Source: Microbacterium sp. M28
GTDB lineage: Bacteria; Actinomycetota; Actinomycetes; Actinomycetales; Microbacteriaceae
DNA length: 64,000 nucleotides
Assembly (NCBI RefSeq): GCF_025836995.1
Contig: NZ_CP107546.1
Location: 310,001-374,000, forward strand
Direction of reading: 5' to 3'
Below are positions 8,153-15,898 of this stretch, in pieces. Position numbers and translations under genes: made by a program. Position 1 is the first letter of the stretch. Each line of letters starts with the position of its first letter. Under the pieces are notes generated by a model, which worked only from the letters and a program-made list of their open reading frames with translations, did no database searches and was not told where the DNA came from.

Positions 8153-9117
8153 CAGTCGGTGACCTTTCGCTCGGCGCGGCGGCGGATGAGGGTGACACTC
8201 AGCCCCAGCACGGCGGTGACGATGAGCAGGATGACGGACTGCGCGGCGCCGAAGCCGAGGTTCGAGTTCGCGAAGCTGTCCTTGAGGATCTGGTAGACGA
8301 TGGTCTGCGTCGAGCCGGCCGGTCCGCCATCCGTGAGGGAGAGGACGATGTCGTAGGCCTTGAGGAGCCCGACCAGGGTGAGGACGATGTTGACGGTGAA
8401 GACGGGGGCGATGAGCGGCAGCGTGATGTTGCGGAACTGCTGCCACCGAGTCGCGCCGTCGACCGTCGCCGCCTCGTAATACTCGATCGGCACGGACTTG
8501 ATGCCGGCGAGGAACAGGATCATGTTGAACCCGAAGTGCGACCAGACGATGGTGAAGATGACGCAGGCCCTGGCGAAGTCGGGCTCGACGAGGAACGGCA
8601 TCGCGGGGAGTCCGAGTGTCGTCAGCATCCCGTTGACGGCGCCCTCAGGAGCGAGCATCGCCGACCACAGGAAACCGATGATCAGGGCGCTGATGACGTA
8701 GGGGTAGAAGAAGATGGTGCGCAGCAGGGTGTTCGATCGGCCGGGGCCCGAGATGAGGGCGGCGATGGCGAGACCCACCACGTTGCACAGGACCGTCCCG
8801 ATGACCGCGATGATCCCCGTGAAGATGGCGGCGTCGACCGAGCGCGGGTTCCGGAACGCTTTGAGGTAGTTGTCCCACTCGACGAACGTGAAGTTCAGGC
8901 TGTACCCGTTCCAGTTCGTGAAGCTCAGGACGAACGCGAGGATCATCGGGATCACGAACATCAGCAGGAAGACGGCGACGGCGGGTGCCGCCATCAGGAA
9001 CCCGGGGAAGGCGCTCCGCACGCGCGCGGCTGCCGACTTCCCGCGTCGTGGCGGAGGCGGCGCCGCTGCGGTCACTGGCTCAGCGGTGCCCGGTGGGGCG
9101 ATCATGGTCTGGCTCAT
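8152..9117 (-). CDS. Carbohydrate ABC transporter permease (MalF-type)
   Basis: This 321-residue protein has a cytosolic Pro/Ala-rich head (about 1-35) and then six membrane segments. Its EAA motif is EYYEAATVDGATRWQQF, and the C terminus is basic (RRRAERK). ATG 9117 is preceded by AGAGGA at a suitable distance. It forms the heterodimeric channel with the downstream MalG-type permease and serves the binding lipoprotein encoded at 10438. A strong hairpin (9141-9172) separates it from that gene. Confidence 0.88.
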   Translation of the reverse strand: MSQTMIAPPGTAEPVTAAAPPPPRRGKSAAARVRSAFPGFLMAAPAVAVFLLMFVIPMILAFVLSFTNWNGYSLNFTFVEWDNYLKAFRNPRSVDAAIFTGIIAVIGTVLCNVVGLAIAALISGPGRSNTLLRTIFFYPYVISALIIGFLWSAMLAPEGAVNGMLTTLGLPAMPFLVEPDFARACVIFTIVWSHFGFNMILFLAGIKSVPIEYYEAATVDGATRWQQFRNITLPLIAPVFTVNIVLTLVGLLKAYDIVLSLTDGGPAGSTQTIVYQILKDSFANSNLGFGAAQSVILLIVTAVLGLSVTLIRRRAERKVTD

Positions 9118-9140
9118 CTTCGAGATCCTCTGTCGTGCGG

Positions 9141-9172
9141 GCTCCGGGCGCAGCGGGAGCCGCGCCCGGAGC
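9141..9172 (-). terminator. GC hairpin between binding-protein and permease genes
   Basis: GCTCCGGGCGC (9141-9151) and GCGCCCGGAGC (9162-9172) are perfect 11-bp complementary arms with a 10-nt loop. There is no U-tract. Because it lies inside the operon, it is better read as a partial terminator or RNA-stability element that raises binding-protein output over permeases. Confidence 0.6.
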
Positions 9173-9178
9173 ATGGCG

Positions 9179-10438
9179 TCAGTTCGCGTTCGCGAGGAAC
9201 CACGCATCCATCGCGTCGAGCATCTCCTGCGCGGGGGTGCCGCCGATCAGGGCCTGCGTCTGCGTGTTGAGTTCGTTGGAGTACTCCGACGGCAGCGTGC
9301 GCTCGCCGTAGCCGTTGCCCGTCGGCGTGTACGCGTCGGCCGGGGTGTCGGCGACGATCTCGAGCAACTCCTCGCCGAGCGGAGTCATCTCGTACTCGTA
9401 TCCGTCGCGGAAGTTGCCGTCGACCGCGAGCTGGCTGCTGACCGCCTCCTGATCGGTGACCAGGAACTCGATCAGTTCGGCGGCGGCATCCTGATGCTCG
9501 CTGGACTTCATGATCGAGTAGGGGCTGGCGATGTTGGCGCCCATCGACGGCTGCGTGCCGGCATCGAACGCAGGTGCGCGGAAGACTCCGATGTCAGCGG
9601 ATTCGGCGGCGTTCGCCTGCGTGCCCGCGAACCAGCTGCCCATCGAGTACACGGCGGTCTTGCCGGAGAGGAACGCCTGCTCGGCATCCGGGTACTTGAT
9701 GCCGAGGGCTTCCTTCGGGATGTACCCCTGGGCGACCCACTCCGCATAAGTGTCGACTGCTTCCGCGTACGTGTCGCCGAAGGTCAGTTCACCGGCGCTC
9801 ATCTCCTGGAACCAGTCCGGGTACTCGGTGATGATCGACGGGAGGCCGAGCGTTTGGAGCGTGTGGCTGGTCATCCAGTCGCCGCCGGTCTGCACGGGCG
9901 TCCAGCCGGCGGCCTTCAGCTTGCCGAGCGCCTCGGTGAGTTCGTCGACGGTGGCGGGGGCCTCCGTGATTCCCGCCTCGGCGAAGGCTGTCTTGTTGTA
10001 GAAGAACAGGCTCTGCAGCTGCACCCCGATGCCGGCCATGTAGTACTTGCCGTCGATCGTGTACTGCTCGGCGAGCGGTCCGGAGGTCGCCCAGTCGTAC
10101 TCGGAGAGGTCGACCAGCTCAGGGGCGATCTCGGTCGTGGGGGCCATGGACTGGACGATGTCCGGGGCATCACCCGCGGCGAGCAGTCGCGGGACAGCCG
10201 CGTGCACGCCCTCGGCACCGGGGTTCTGAATGACGACGTCGATGTTCTCGTGCTCCTTCTCGAAGGGGGCGACGAGGTCGTTCCAATACTCCTCGGTGAG
10301 GTTCGGAGTGACGTTGACGAGCATGCTGAGTTCGATCTTCTCGTCGCTGTCCGCCGGGGCGGACGACGCGCAGCCGGCGAGCGCGAGGGAGGCGGCCGAG
10401 GCGATGCCCAGCGCGGTGAGGTGTCGGCCCTTGATCAT
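9179..10438 (-). CDS. Extracellular sugar-binding lipoprotein (CUT1 family)
   Basis: The 419-residue protein has a signal peptide ending in the lipobox LALAGC. A family-1 solute-binding fold follows (DAPDIVQSM, FYNKTAFAEAGI, GWTPVQTGGDW, KTAVYSMGSWFAG). ATG 10438 is preceded by AAAGGA at 6 nt. It is first in the minus-strand operon, so it captures the sugar for the two downstream permeases. The ligand is unknown; the downstream genes point to a fucose-, galactose- or arabinose-containing oligosaccharide. Its promoter carries a GntR-type operator. Confidence 0.88.
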   Translation of the reverse strand: MIKGRHLTALGIASAASLALAGCASSAPADSDEKIELSMLVNVTPNLTEEYWNDLVAPFEKEHENIDVVIQNPGAEGVHAAVPRLLAAGDAPDIVQSMAPTTEIAPELVDLSEYDWATSGPLAEQYTIDGKYYMAGIGVQLQSLFFYNKTAFAEAGITEAPATVDELTEALGKLKAAGWTPVQTGGDWMTSHTLQTLGLPSIITEYPDWFQEMSAGELTFGDTYAEAVDTYAEWVAQGYIPKEALGIKYPDAEQAFLSGKTAVYSMGSWFAGTQANAAESADIGVFRAPAFDAGTQPSMGANIASPYSIMKSSEHQDAAAELIEFLVTDQEAVSSQLAVDGNFRDGYEYEMTPLGEELLEIVADTPADAYTPTGNGYGERTLPSEYSNELNTQTQALIGGTPAQEMLDAMDAWFLANAN

Positions 10439-10475
10439 CGTTGATCCTTTCGTGGTGCACGGGAGGGATGTCCCG

Positions 10476-10505
10476 AACATACACTAATCGATAATCGTTT
10501 GTGAA
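10476..10505 (-). promoter_or_regulatory. Promoter of the sugar operon with GntR operator in the spacer
   Basis: On the minus strand TTCACA (10500-10505) and TATGTT (10476-10481) are 18 bp apart and face the binding-protein gene. The spacer contains CGATTATCGATTA (10485-10497 on the plus strand reads TAATCGATAATCG). This matches the element in front of the GntR gene at 11 of 13 positions. A bound regulator would sit between -35 and -10. Confidence 0.65.
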
Positions 10506-10693
10506 GTACTTCGTGGTTGCGACGAGGGCGGAATGAGGCTGTGGCCGAGCAATTCCACACCAATGATGGCAGTGGCTGGCGACGGCGGGGTGTACACGGA
10601 CGGGAACCCCTTGTCGATGTCGGAGGGGCGGAGCAGACTGGCCGCGAGGATTCGGCACTGCGGCTGTGAAGGCCCGACGGAGAGGCGAGAGAG

Positions 10694-11056
10694 ATGGCAC
10701 ACGGAGACATCACGCACATCGATATCCCGGTGGGGGACATGGCGCGTGCGACGACGTTCTATTCGACGCTGTTCGGCTGGCAGATCGCCGAGATGCCCGG
10801 GTTCGAGGGGTACCCGATGTGGCAGGCCCCGAACGGTATCTCGGGCGGCGGACTCGCTCCGCGCGATCCCGGCTTCACCCAACCGCGTTCGTACGTCGAG
10901 GTCGACTCGATCGACGAGACGATCGCGGCGGCGGTCGCAGCCGGAGGCAGCGTCGCTGCCGAACGGCAGCCGATCACCGACACGAGCGCGTGGGCCGTGA
11001 TCGTCGATCCGGACGGCAACCACATCGGGCTGTTCGAAGGCGTCGTCGGCGGCTGA
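10694..11056 (+). CDS. VOC (glyoxalase/bleomycin-resistance) family protein
   Basis: This 120-residue protein has one pair of beta-alpha-beta-beta-beta units (HIDIPVGDMARATTFYSTLFGW, then SYVEVDSIDETIAAAVAAGG and IVDPDGNHIGLFEG). His near the N terminus and Glu near the C terminus are candidate metal ligands. The length is typical of single-module VOC proteins that dimerise. A GAGAGGCGAGAG ribosome site precedes ATG 10694. The gene stands alone between unrelated units and ends at a strong hairpin. No substrate can be named. Confidence 0.8.
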   Translation: MAHGDITHIDIPVGDMARATTFYSTLFGWQIAEMPGFEGYPMWQAPNGISGGGLAPRDPGFTQPRSYVEVDSIDETIAAAVAAGGSVAAERQPITDTSAWAVIVDPDGNHIGLFEGVVGG

Positions 11057-11070
11057 GCCCTTCCGGCGGT

Positions 11071-11105
11071 GCTCCCACGGCAGGCCGTGACCGCGCCGTG
11101 GGAGC
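11071..11105 (+). terminator. Terminator hairpin after the VOC gene
   Basis: GCTCCCACGGC (11071-11081) and GCCGTGGGAGC (11095-11105) are perfectly complementary 11-bp arms with a 13-nt loop, 15 bp after the stop codon. There is no clear U-tract, which is common in high-GC actinobacteria. Confidence 0.7.
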
Positions 11106-11178
11106 GGATTGCGACGCGGAGTGACCGCGCATGACGGCCCGCGCGCTCCGTTCATGAGCACGTCTCTACCATCGCGGC

Positions 11179-11619
11179 ATGGACGTGACACTGGACATCA
11201 CGCTGCTCAGGACGTTCGTCGCGATCCGCGAGCACGGCGGTTTCGGACGCGCGGCTGCGGCGCTGCAATGCAGCCAGCCCACCGTCAGCCAGCACGTGCG
11301 CGTGCTCGAGCGACGGCTGGGCCTGTCACTCGTCGAGAAGGTCGGACGGGTCGCGCGCTTCACGCCGGACGGCGAACGACTGCTGATCGAGGCGCGCCGC
11401 ATCATCTCCGTGCACGACGAGGCGCTGCGGCAACTGAGGGGAGCGCCGGCGTCCGCCGATGTGAGCACGGAGGCCGAGATCGAGGGCGTCGGCGTGCAGG
11501 ACAGCGGTGAGCTGTCCGCCTTTCTCCGCTTCGTCGCCGACTGCGCTCCACAGCTGCTCTCCGAGTGGTCCGCTGCCGGTAACACATCGTCACGCACTGA
11601 CACGTCCCGTCGTGTGTGA
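11179..11619 (+). CDS. LysR-type DNA-binding protein lacking the effector domain (truncated)
   Basis: Residues 6-65 are a standard LysR winged helix (LLRTFVAIREHGGFGRAAAA, then QCSQPTVSQHVRVLERRLG and LVEKVGRVARFTPDGERLL), with the linker helix to about 90. A normal LysR protein is near 300 residues; this one stops at 146. The tail (about 95-146) shows only a weak trace of the first effector-domain strand and ends in a Ser/Arg-rich stretch. No continuation of the effector domain is visible in another frame downstream, so it is either a decayed regulator or a stand-alone HTH protein. TACCAT at 11167-11172 would start transcription at the ATG. The sulfonate-type operon follows, a common LysR target. 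Confidence 0.6.
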   Translation: MDVTLDITLLRTFVAIREHGGFGRAAAALQCSQPTVSQHVRVLERRLGLSLVEKVGRVARFTPDGERLLIEARRIISVHDEALRQLRGAPASADVSTEAEIEGVGVQDSGELSAFLRFVADCAPQLLSEWSAAGNTSSRTDTSRRV

Positions 11620-11621
11620 CG
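11588..11621 (+). terminator. Hairpin across the end of the truncated LysR gene
   Basis: CGTCACGCAC (11588-11597) and GTGTGTGACG (11612-11621) pair with one G-U over 10 bp. The stem covers the last codons and the stop (11617-11619), so it could be a terminator newly used by the shortened gene. Confidence 0.4.
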
Positions 11622-11659
11622 CTGCGCGTCTTCGCGGAGTGGTGATGCCGCGGTGCGCT

Positions 11660-11683
11660 CGTTCCGCGTCATGACGCGGAACG
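11660..11683 (+). repeat. Perfect 24-bp palindrome upstream of the sulfonate-type operon
   Basis: The 24 bases centred on TCATGA are identical to their reverse complement. Each arm reads CGTTCCGCGTCA. As RNA it folds to a 10-bp stem with loop CATG, a possible terminator for the LysR-like gene. As DNA it could be an operator 120 bp before the binding-protein gene. The rest of 11620-11804 shows no clear -35/-10 pair. Confidence 0.6.
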
Positions 11684-11804
11684 GAGCGATCAACCGGCCC
11701 ATGCATCAGCGTTCGTGATCGGTGGTCGTGGGAATCGCTATTGGACGCCGCCCGAGCGCTCGACGCAGGATTCCCAGCATCCCCACCGACCGAAAGGAAC
11801 CGTC

Positions 11805-12878
11805 ATGATCTCCTCCAGATCCCCTCTCCGACGATCGACGAGGCGGCTGGCTCTGATGTCCGGTGCGGTCGTCGGTCTCACTCTCCTGGTCGGCTGCGCG
11901 AGTGCGAGCTCCGCCTCATCGGAGCCTTCGGCATCCGCGCCCCTGCCGACCGGAGCGCCGTCGGCCGACACCGAACTCCGCGTCGCGGGCAGGACGACCC
12001 AGCTGCAGCTCGAGCTGGCCGGTGATGAACTCGACGGTCCTGCGTTCGGCGTCGCCGAATGGGTGAACGCCGCAGCGGGCCCAGACGTGATCCAGGCCTT
12101 CCGCGCCGGAGCGCTCGACATCGCGAGCAACGCGATCATCCCGCCCATCCAGGCGCACGACATCGGATTCGACGCGACGATCGTCAGCGTGCTCGAGCGT
12201 CCGCTTCCGGGTTACGTGTTCGCGAGTGCACCCGGCGTCGACCTGAGCGACTGGGAGGATCTGCGCGGCAAGCGGATCGCCTTCTCGCAGGGGCAGTCGC
12301 AGGGCGACACGGTTCTGCGGACGCTGCAGGAGGCGGGCATCGAATACGACGAGGTCGAGTTCGTCGAGCTGCCGAGTACGCAGTTCCTCACGGCGCTGCA
12401 GGGCGGGCAGGTCGACATCGCTCCGCTCTCCGAGCCGGCGGTGACGAAGTACATCGACCAGTTCGGAACGGACGGGGCCGAGGCGCTGCCGGCCGAGGTC
12501 CCGGATCTGCTGACCGTCCTCTGGGTGCCCACGACGGTGCTGGAGGACGAGGAGAACGTGCGCGCGGTCCGCGACTACATCCGGGTGTGGGCCCAGTCCC
12601 AGGTCTGGGCCTGGGAGCACCCCGACGAGTGGAAGCAGTTCTACTTCGTCGACACCGAGGGCGTGACGGCCGAGGACGCCGATCGCATCTGGGCGCTGGC
12701 CAGCAAGCCCTCCTTCCCGACGGACTGGGACACCGCCGTCGAATGGGCGCAGTCGTCGGCCGACCTGCTCGCCGATGGCGGGTTCATCGACGAAGTGGAT
12801 GCCGAGGTGCTGTTCGACCGTCGGTTCGAGGGTGACGCCGCCGCCGCGGTATCCGACGAGTACGTGAAGGGGGAGTGA
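11805..12878 (+). CDS. ABC transporter binding lipoprotein, SsuA/TauA (sulfonate, NMT1-like) family
   Basis: The 357-residue lipoprotein precursor has a twin-Arg-containing basic head, then a hydrophobic segment and lipobox LLVGC. An NMT1/SsuA-like periplasmic-binding fold follows (GALDIASNAIIPPIQAHD, LRGKRIAFSQGQSQGDTVLR, LTALQGGQVDIAPLSEPA). ATG 11805 is preceded by GAAAGGAACC. It starts a four-gene operon with permease, ATPase and a flavin-dependent monooxygenase. That arrangement typifies uptake and desulfonation of organosulfur compounds. Other ligands of this fold, such as pyrimidine precursors or aromatic acids, cannot be excluded. Confidence 0.85.
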   Translation: MISSRSPLRRSTRRLALMSGAVVGLTLLVGCASASSASSEPSASAPLPTGAPSADTELRVAGRTTQLQLELAGDELDGPAFGVAEWVNAAAGPDVIQAFRAGALDIASNAIIPPIQAHDIGFDATIVSVLERPLPGYVFASAPGVDLSDWEDLRGKRIAFSQGQSQGDTVLRTLQEAGIEYDEVEFVELPSTQFLTALQGGQVDIAPLSEPAVTKYIDQFGTDGAEALPAEVPDLLTVLWVPTTVLEDEENVRAVRDYIRVWAQSQVWAWEHPDEWKQFYFVDTEGVTAEDADRIWALASKPSFPTDWDTAVEWAQSSADLLADGGFIDEVDAEVLFDRRFEGDAAAAVSDEYVKGE

Positions 12879-12879
12879 C

Positions 12880-13758
12880 ATGTCTTCGATCAAGCTGACG
12901 ACACGGCCGACCGCTGTGGTCGCGGCCCCGGACACAGGGCCCGCGCCCGCACCGAGCTCCGATCTCGTCCTGCAGTCGCGTCGTCATCGCCTCGGTCGTG
13001 GCCGGTCGCTGCCCGGTGCGCGCCTGCTCGGCCCGTTCATCATCGTGGTCCTGTGGTTCGCGGCATCCTCGTGGGGGCTGCTCGACCCGCGACTGCTCAG
13101 CGGACCAGGCACCGTCGCGGCGACCGCATGGCAGCTCATCATCGACGGCACGCTCGCCGAGCACGTCGGAGCCTCGCTGTCCCGGGCGCTGCTCGGCCTC
13201 GTGATCGGCACGGTGACCGGCGTGGCACTGGCCGTCATCGCCGGGCTCAGCCGTCTCGGCGAAGCCGTCGTCGACGGCACGGTGCAGGTCAAGCGGGCGA
13301 TCCCGGTCCTCGCGCTGATCCCGCTGCTCATCCTGTGGCTCGGCATCGGGGAGGAGTTCAAGGTGACGATCGTCGCGCTCGGGGTCCTCGTACCGATCTA
13401 CATCAATACCTACAGCGCCCTGACCGGCATCGACACCAAGCAGATCGAGCTCGCCGAATCGCTCGGGCTGACGCGGTGGCAGTACATCCGCTTCGTGCTC
13501 GTGCCCGGTTCGCTGCCCGGGTTCTTCGTCGGCTTCCGTCTCGCGGTCGTCGGATCGTGGATGGCACTGATCGTGGTCGAGACCATCAACGCCACCTCCG
13601 GCGTCGGCTACATGATGTCCCAGGCCCAGCTGTACGCCCAGTCGGACATCATCCTCGTCGGCCTCGTCGTGTACGGCGTCTTCGGCTTCGTCTCGGACGC
13701 CCTCGTCCGACTTCTGGAAAGGCGGGTGCTGTCATGGCGCCGCACACTCGCGAGCTGA
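12880..13758 (+). CDS. ABC transporter permease, SsuC/TauC type
   Basis: This 292-residue protein has a cytosolic head of about 45 residues and six membrane segments. The loop IDTKQIELAESLGLTRWQYI, the EAA-like contact of nitrate/sulfonate permeases, precedes the last segments. It begins one base after the binding-protein stop and ends 25 bp inside the ATPase gene, so the operon is tightly coupled. Confidence 0.88.
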   Translation: MSSIKLTTRPTAVVAAPDTGPAPAPSSDLVLQSRRHRLGRGRSLPGARLLGPFIIVVLWFAASSWGLLDPRLLSGPGTVAATAWQLIIDGTLAEHVGASLSRALLGLVIGTVTGVALAVIAGLSRLGEAVVDGTVQVKRAIPVLALIPLLILWLGIGEEFKVTIVALGVLVPIYINTYSALTGIDTKQIELAESLGLTRWQYIRFVLVPGSLPGFFVGFRLAVVGSWMALIVVETINATSGVGYMMSQAQLYAQSDIILVGLVVYGVFGFVSDALVRLLERRVLSWRRTLAS

Positions 13759-14516
13759 CCCCGACCGTCGGCACGGCCGTCCGCACCGTCGGGCTGCGCC
13801 GGTCCTTCGGTGACAGGGACGTGCTGGACGGCATCGACCTCGAGATCGATCGGGGCGAGTTCGTCGCTCTGATCGGTCGCAGCGGTTCGGGCAAGAGCAC
13901 CCTGCTCCGAGCGGTCGCAGGCCTGGACGACACCGTCGACGGATCCGGCGAGATCCACGTCCCCCGGCGCGTCTCGATGGTCTTCCAGGACTCGCGGCTG
14001 CTGCCGTGGCTGCGCGTGCTCGACAACGTGGTGCTCGGCCAGTCCGGGTCCCTCGCGCGAGAGCGCGGCCGCGAGGTGCTCGCCGAGGTCGGACTCGCCG
14101 GCCGCGAGCGCGCCTGGCCGCACGAGCTGTCCGGCGGCGAACAGCAGCGCGCGGCGCTGGCGCGTTCCCTCGTGAGCGAGCCGCAGCTGCTGCTCGCTGA
14201 TGAGCCGTTCGGGGCGCTCGACGCACTCACCCGCATCAGGATGCACGGCCTGCTGCGCACCCTGCTGCGCGTCCACCGTCCTGCTGTTCTGCTGGTCACG
14301 CACGACGTGGACGAGGCTCTGCTGCTCGCCGACCGCGTGCTCGTGATCGACGACGGGCGGTTCTCACTCGATCTGCGGATCGAACTGCCCGAGCAGCGCA
14401 CTCCCGCCGACCGGGAGTTCACCCGCCTGCGCACGCTGCTACTGGCCTCGCTCGGAGTGCAGAGCGATCCGGTCGGCGACCACACGACATCCACGACGAC
14501 CGAGGAGATCTCATGA
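13734..14516 (+). CDS. ABC transporter ATP-binding protein, SsuB/TauB type
   Basis: This 260-residue ATPase has Walker A GRSGSGKST, a Q-loop in VFQDSRLLPW, signature LSGGEQQR, Walker B LLLADEP and switch His in LVTHDVDEA. VFQDSRLLPWLRVLDNV is characteristic of the SsuB/TauB/NrtD group. The ATG at 13734 lies inside the end of the permease gene. An upstream in-frame start would extend the protein through the permease reading frame without any domain, so it was rejected. The C-terminal ~45 residues are a variable tail. Confidence 0.88.
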   Translation: MAPHTRELTPTVGTAVRTVGLRRSFGDRDVLDGIDLEIDRGEFVALIGRSGSGKSTLLRAVAGLDDTVDGSGEIHVPRRVSMVFQDSRLLPWLRVLDNVVLGQSGSLARERGREVLAEVGLAGRERAWPHELSGGEQQRAALARSLVSEPQLLLADEPFGALDALTRIRMHGLLRTLLRVHRPAVLLVTHDVDEALLLADRVLVIDDGRFSLDLRIELPEQRTPADREFTRLRTLLLASLGVQSDPVGDHTTSTTTEEIS

Positions 14517-15847
14517 GCACGGCACGACAACTGCACTTCAACCTGTTTCTGCACGACACGGGGCATCACGAGGCATCCTGGCGCCTGCCGGAGTCCGATC
14601 CGCATGCGCTGCTCGATCTCGCGTACCACCAGCGGCTCGCGAAGATCGCGGAGGATGCGAAGTTCGACTCGCTGTTCCTCGCCGACTCCCCTGCGCTGTT
14701 CGGTGAGGTGGGTCGGCGCCCCGTGGGCGGGTTCGAGCCGACGGTGCTGTTGACGGCCCTCGCCGTCACCACCTCCCGGATCGGTCTGATCGCCACGGCA
14801 TCCACGTCCTACAACGAGCCGTTCAACCTCGCGCGGCGCCTGTCGTCGGTCGATTGGATCTCGAACGGGCGAGCCGGCTGGAACATCGTCACGACGGCGG
14901 GGGAGGCCGCTGCCCGGAACTTCGGACTCGAAGACCAGCCGCTGCACCGCGACCGTTATGCGCGGGCGTCGGAGTTCCTCGAGGTCGCGACCAAGCTGTG
15001 GGACTCGTGGGAGGACGATGCGATCATCGCCGACAAGGATGCCGGGGTGCACGCGCGCGCCGATCGGGTTCACGCGATCGGTCATCGCGGGGAGCACTTC
15101 CGTGTGGAGGGCCCCCTCAATTCGCCGCGCAGTCCGCAGGGGCACCCGCTCCTCGTGCAGGCGGGGTCGAGCGAGAGCGGCAAGGAGTTCGCCGCGCGCT
15201 GGGCTGAGGCGATCTTCACGGCGACGCCGACGATCGAGGAGGCGCAGGAGTTCTACGCCGATATCAAGCGTCGGGCGATCGAGAACGGCCGTGACCCCGA
15301 ACAGATCAAGGTGCTGCCCGGCCTGGTCCCGATCATCGCCGACACGGAGGCCGAAGCACGAGAGCAGGAGGCTGAGCTGGACCGGCTCATCGCCCCGGAG
15401 TTCGCGCGCGCGCAGCTGGCCAAGGTGCTGAAGCTGCAGCCCGAAGAGCTCGAGTTCGATGCCCCGTTGCCGGCGGATCTGCCGAGCGAGGACGAGATCG
15501 AGGGCGCGAAGAGCCGCTACACGCTGATCGTCGCGCTCGCCCGACGGGAGAACCTCACCGTCCGCGAGCTGATCGGCCGCCTCGGCGGAGGGCGTGGGCA
15601 TCGCACCTTCACGGGTACGCCGCTCCAGGTCGCGGACACGATCCAGCAGTGGTTCGAGCACGGCGCGGCGGACGGATTCAACATCATGCCCGCCGTCCTG
15701 CCCTCGGGGTTGGAGGCCTTCGTCGAGCGGGTCGTGCCGATCCTCCAGGAGCGCGGGCTGTTCCGCACCGAGTACACCGGGACGACCCTGCGAGAGCATT
15801 ACGGGCTTCCGCGCCCCGTGGGTCGTCGCGAGCTCGCCGCGGTCTGA
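14513..15847 (+). CDS. Flavin-dependent monooxygenase, NtaA/SnaA/DszA family
   Basis: The protein is 444 residues, a bacterial-luciferase-like barrel (FNLFLHDTGHHEASW, FDSLFLADSPALFG, TSRIGLIATASTSYNEPFNLARRL, GRAGWNIVTTAGEAAARNFG, HPLLVQAGSSESGKEFAA). These are hallmarks of the two-component FMNH2-dependent NtaA/DszA/DmoA group, which oxidises aminopolycarboxylates, dibenzothiophene sulfone or dimethyl sulfide. The ATGA overlap with the ATPase stop couples it to the importer. No flavin reductase is in the window, so FMNH2 must come from elsewhere. An organosulfur substrate is the best guess from context. Confidence 0.85.
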   Translation: MSTARQLHFNLFLHDTGHHEASWRLPESDPHALLDLAYHQRLAKIAEDAKFDSLFLADSPALFGEVGRRPVGGFEPTVLLTALAVTTSRIGLIATASTSYNEPFNLARRLSSVDWISNGRAGWNIVTTAGEAAARNFGLEDQPLHRDRYARASEFLEVATKLWDSWEDDAIIADKDAGVHARADRVHAIGHRGEHFRVEGPLNSPRSPQGHPLLVQAGSSESGKEFAARWAEAIFTATPTIEEAQEFYADIKRRAIENGRDPEQIKVLPGLVPIIADTEAEAREQEAELDRLIAPEFARAQLAKVLKLQPEELEFDAPLPADLPSEDEIEGAKSRYTLIVALARRENLTVRELIGRLGGGRGHRTFTGTPLQVADTIQQWFEHGAADGFNIMPAVLPSGLEAFVERVVPILQERGLFRTEYTGTTLREHYGLPRPVGRRELAAV

Positions 15848-15850
15848 TCG

Positions 15851-15889
15851 CGTCGTGCGGCGTCGCCAGGGAGGGGGCGCCGCACGACG
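15851..15889. terminator. Bidirectional terminator between convergent genes
   Basis: CGTCGTGCGGCG (15851-15862) and CGCCGCACGACG (15878-15889) are perfect 12-bp arms with a 15-nt loop. They lie between the monooxygenase stop (15847) and the CGNR gene stop (15899), so the hairpin can serve both strands. Confidence 0.75.
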
Positions 15890-15898
15890 TTCCGCGCG

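Noticed and set aside
11571..11586. GCTGCCGGTAACACAT, a possible GGTAAC operator inside the LysR-like gene
   Set aside because: Only one half of the palindrome fits, no -35 lies 18 bp upstream of TAAC, and the neighbouring genes are not part of the arabinose island.
13649..15799. 716-codon minus-strand frame opposite the ATPase and monooxygenase
   Set aside because: Composition is that of an antisense shadow; the plus-strand genes have complete family motifs.
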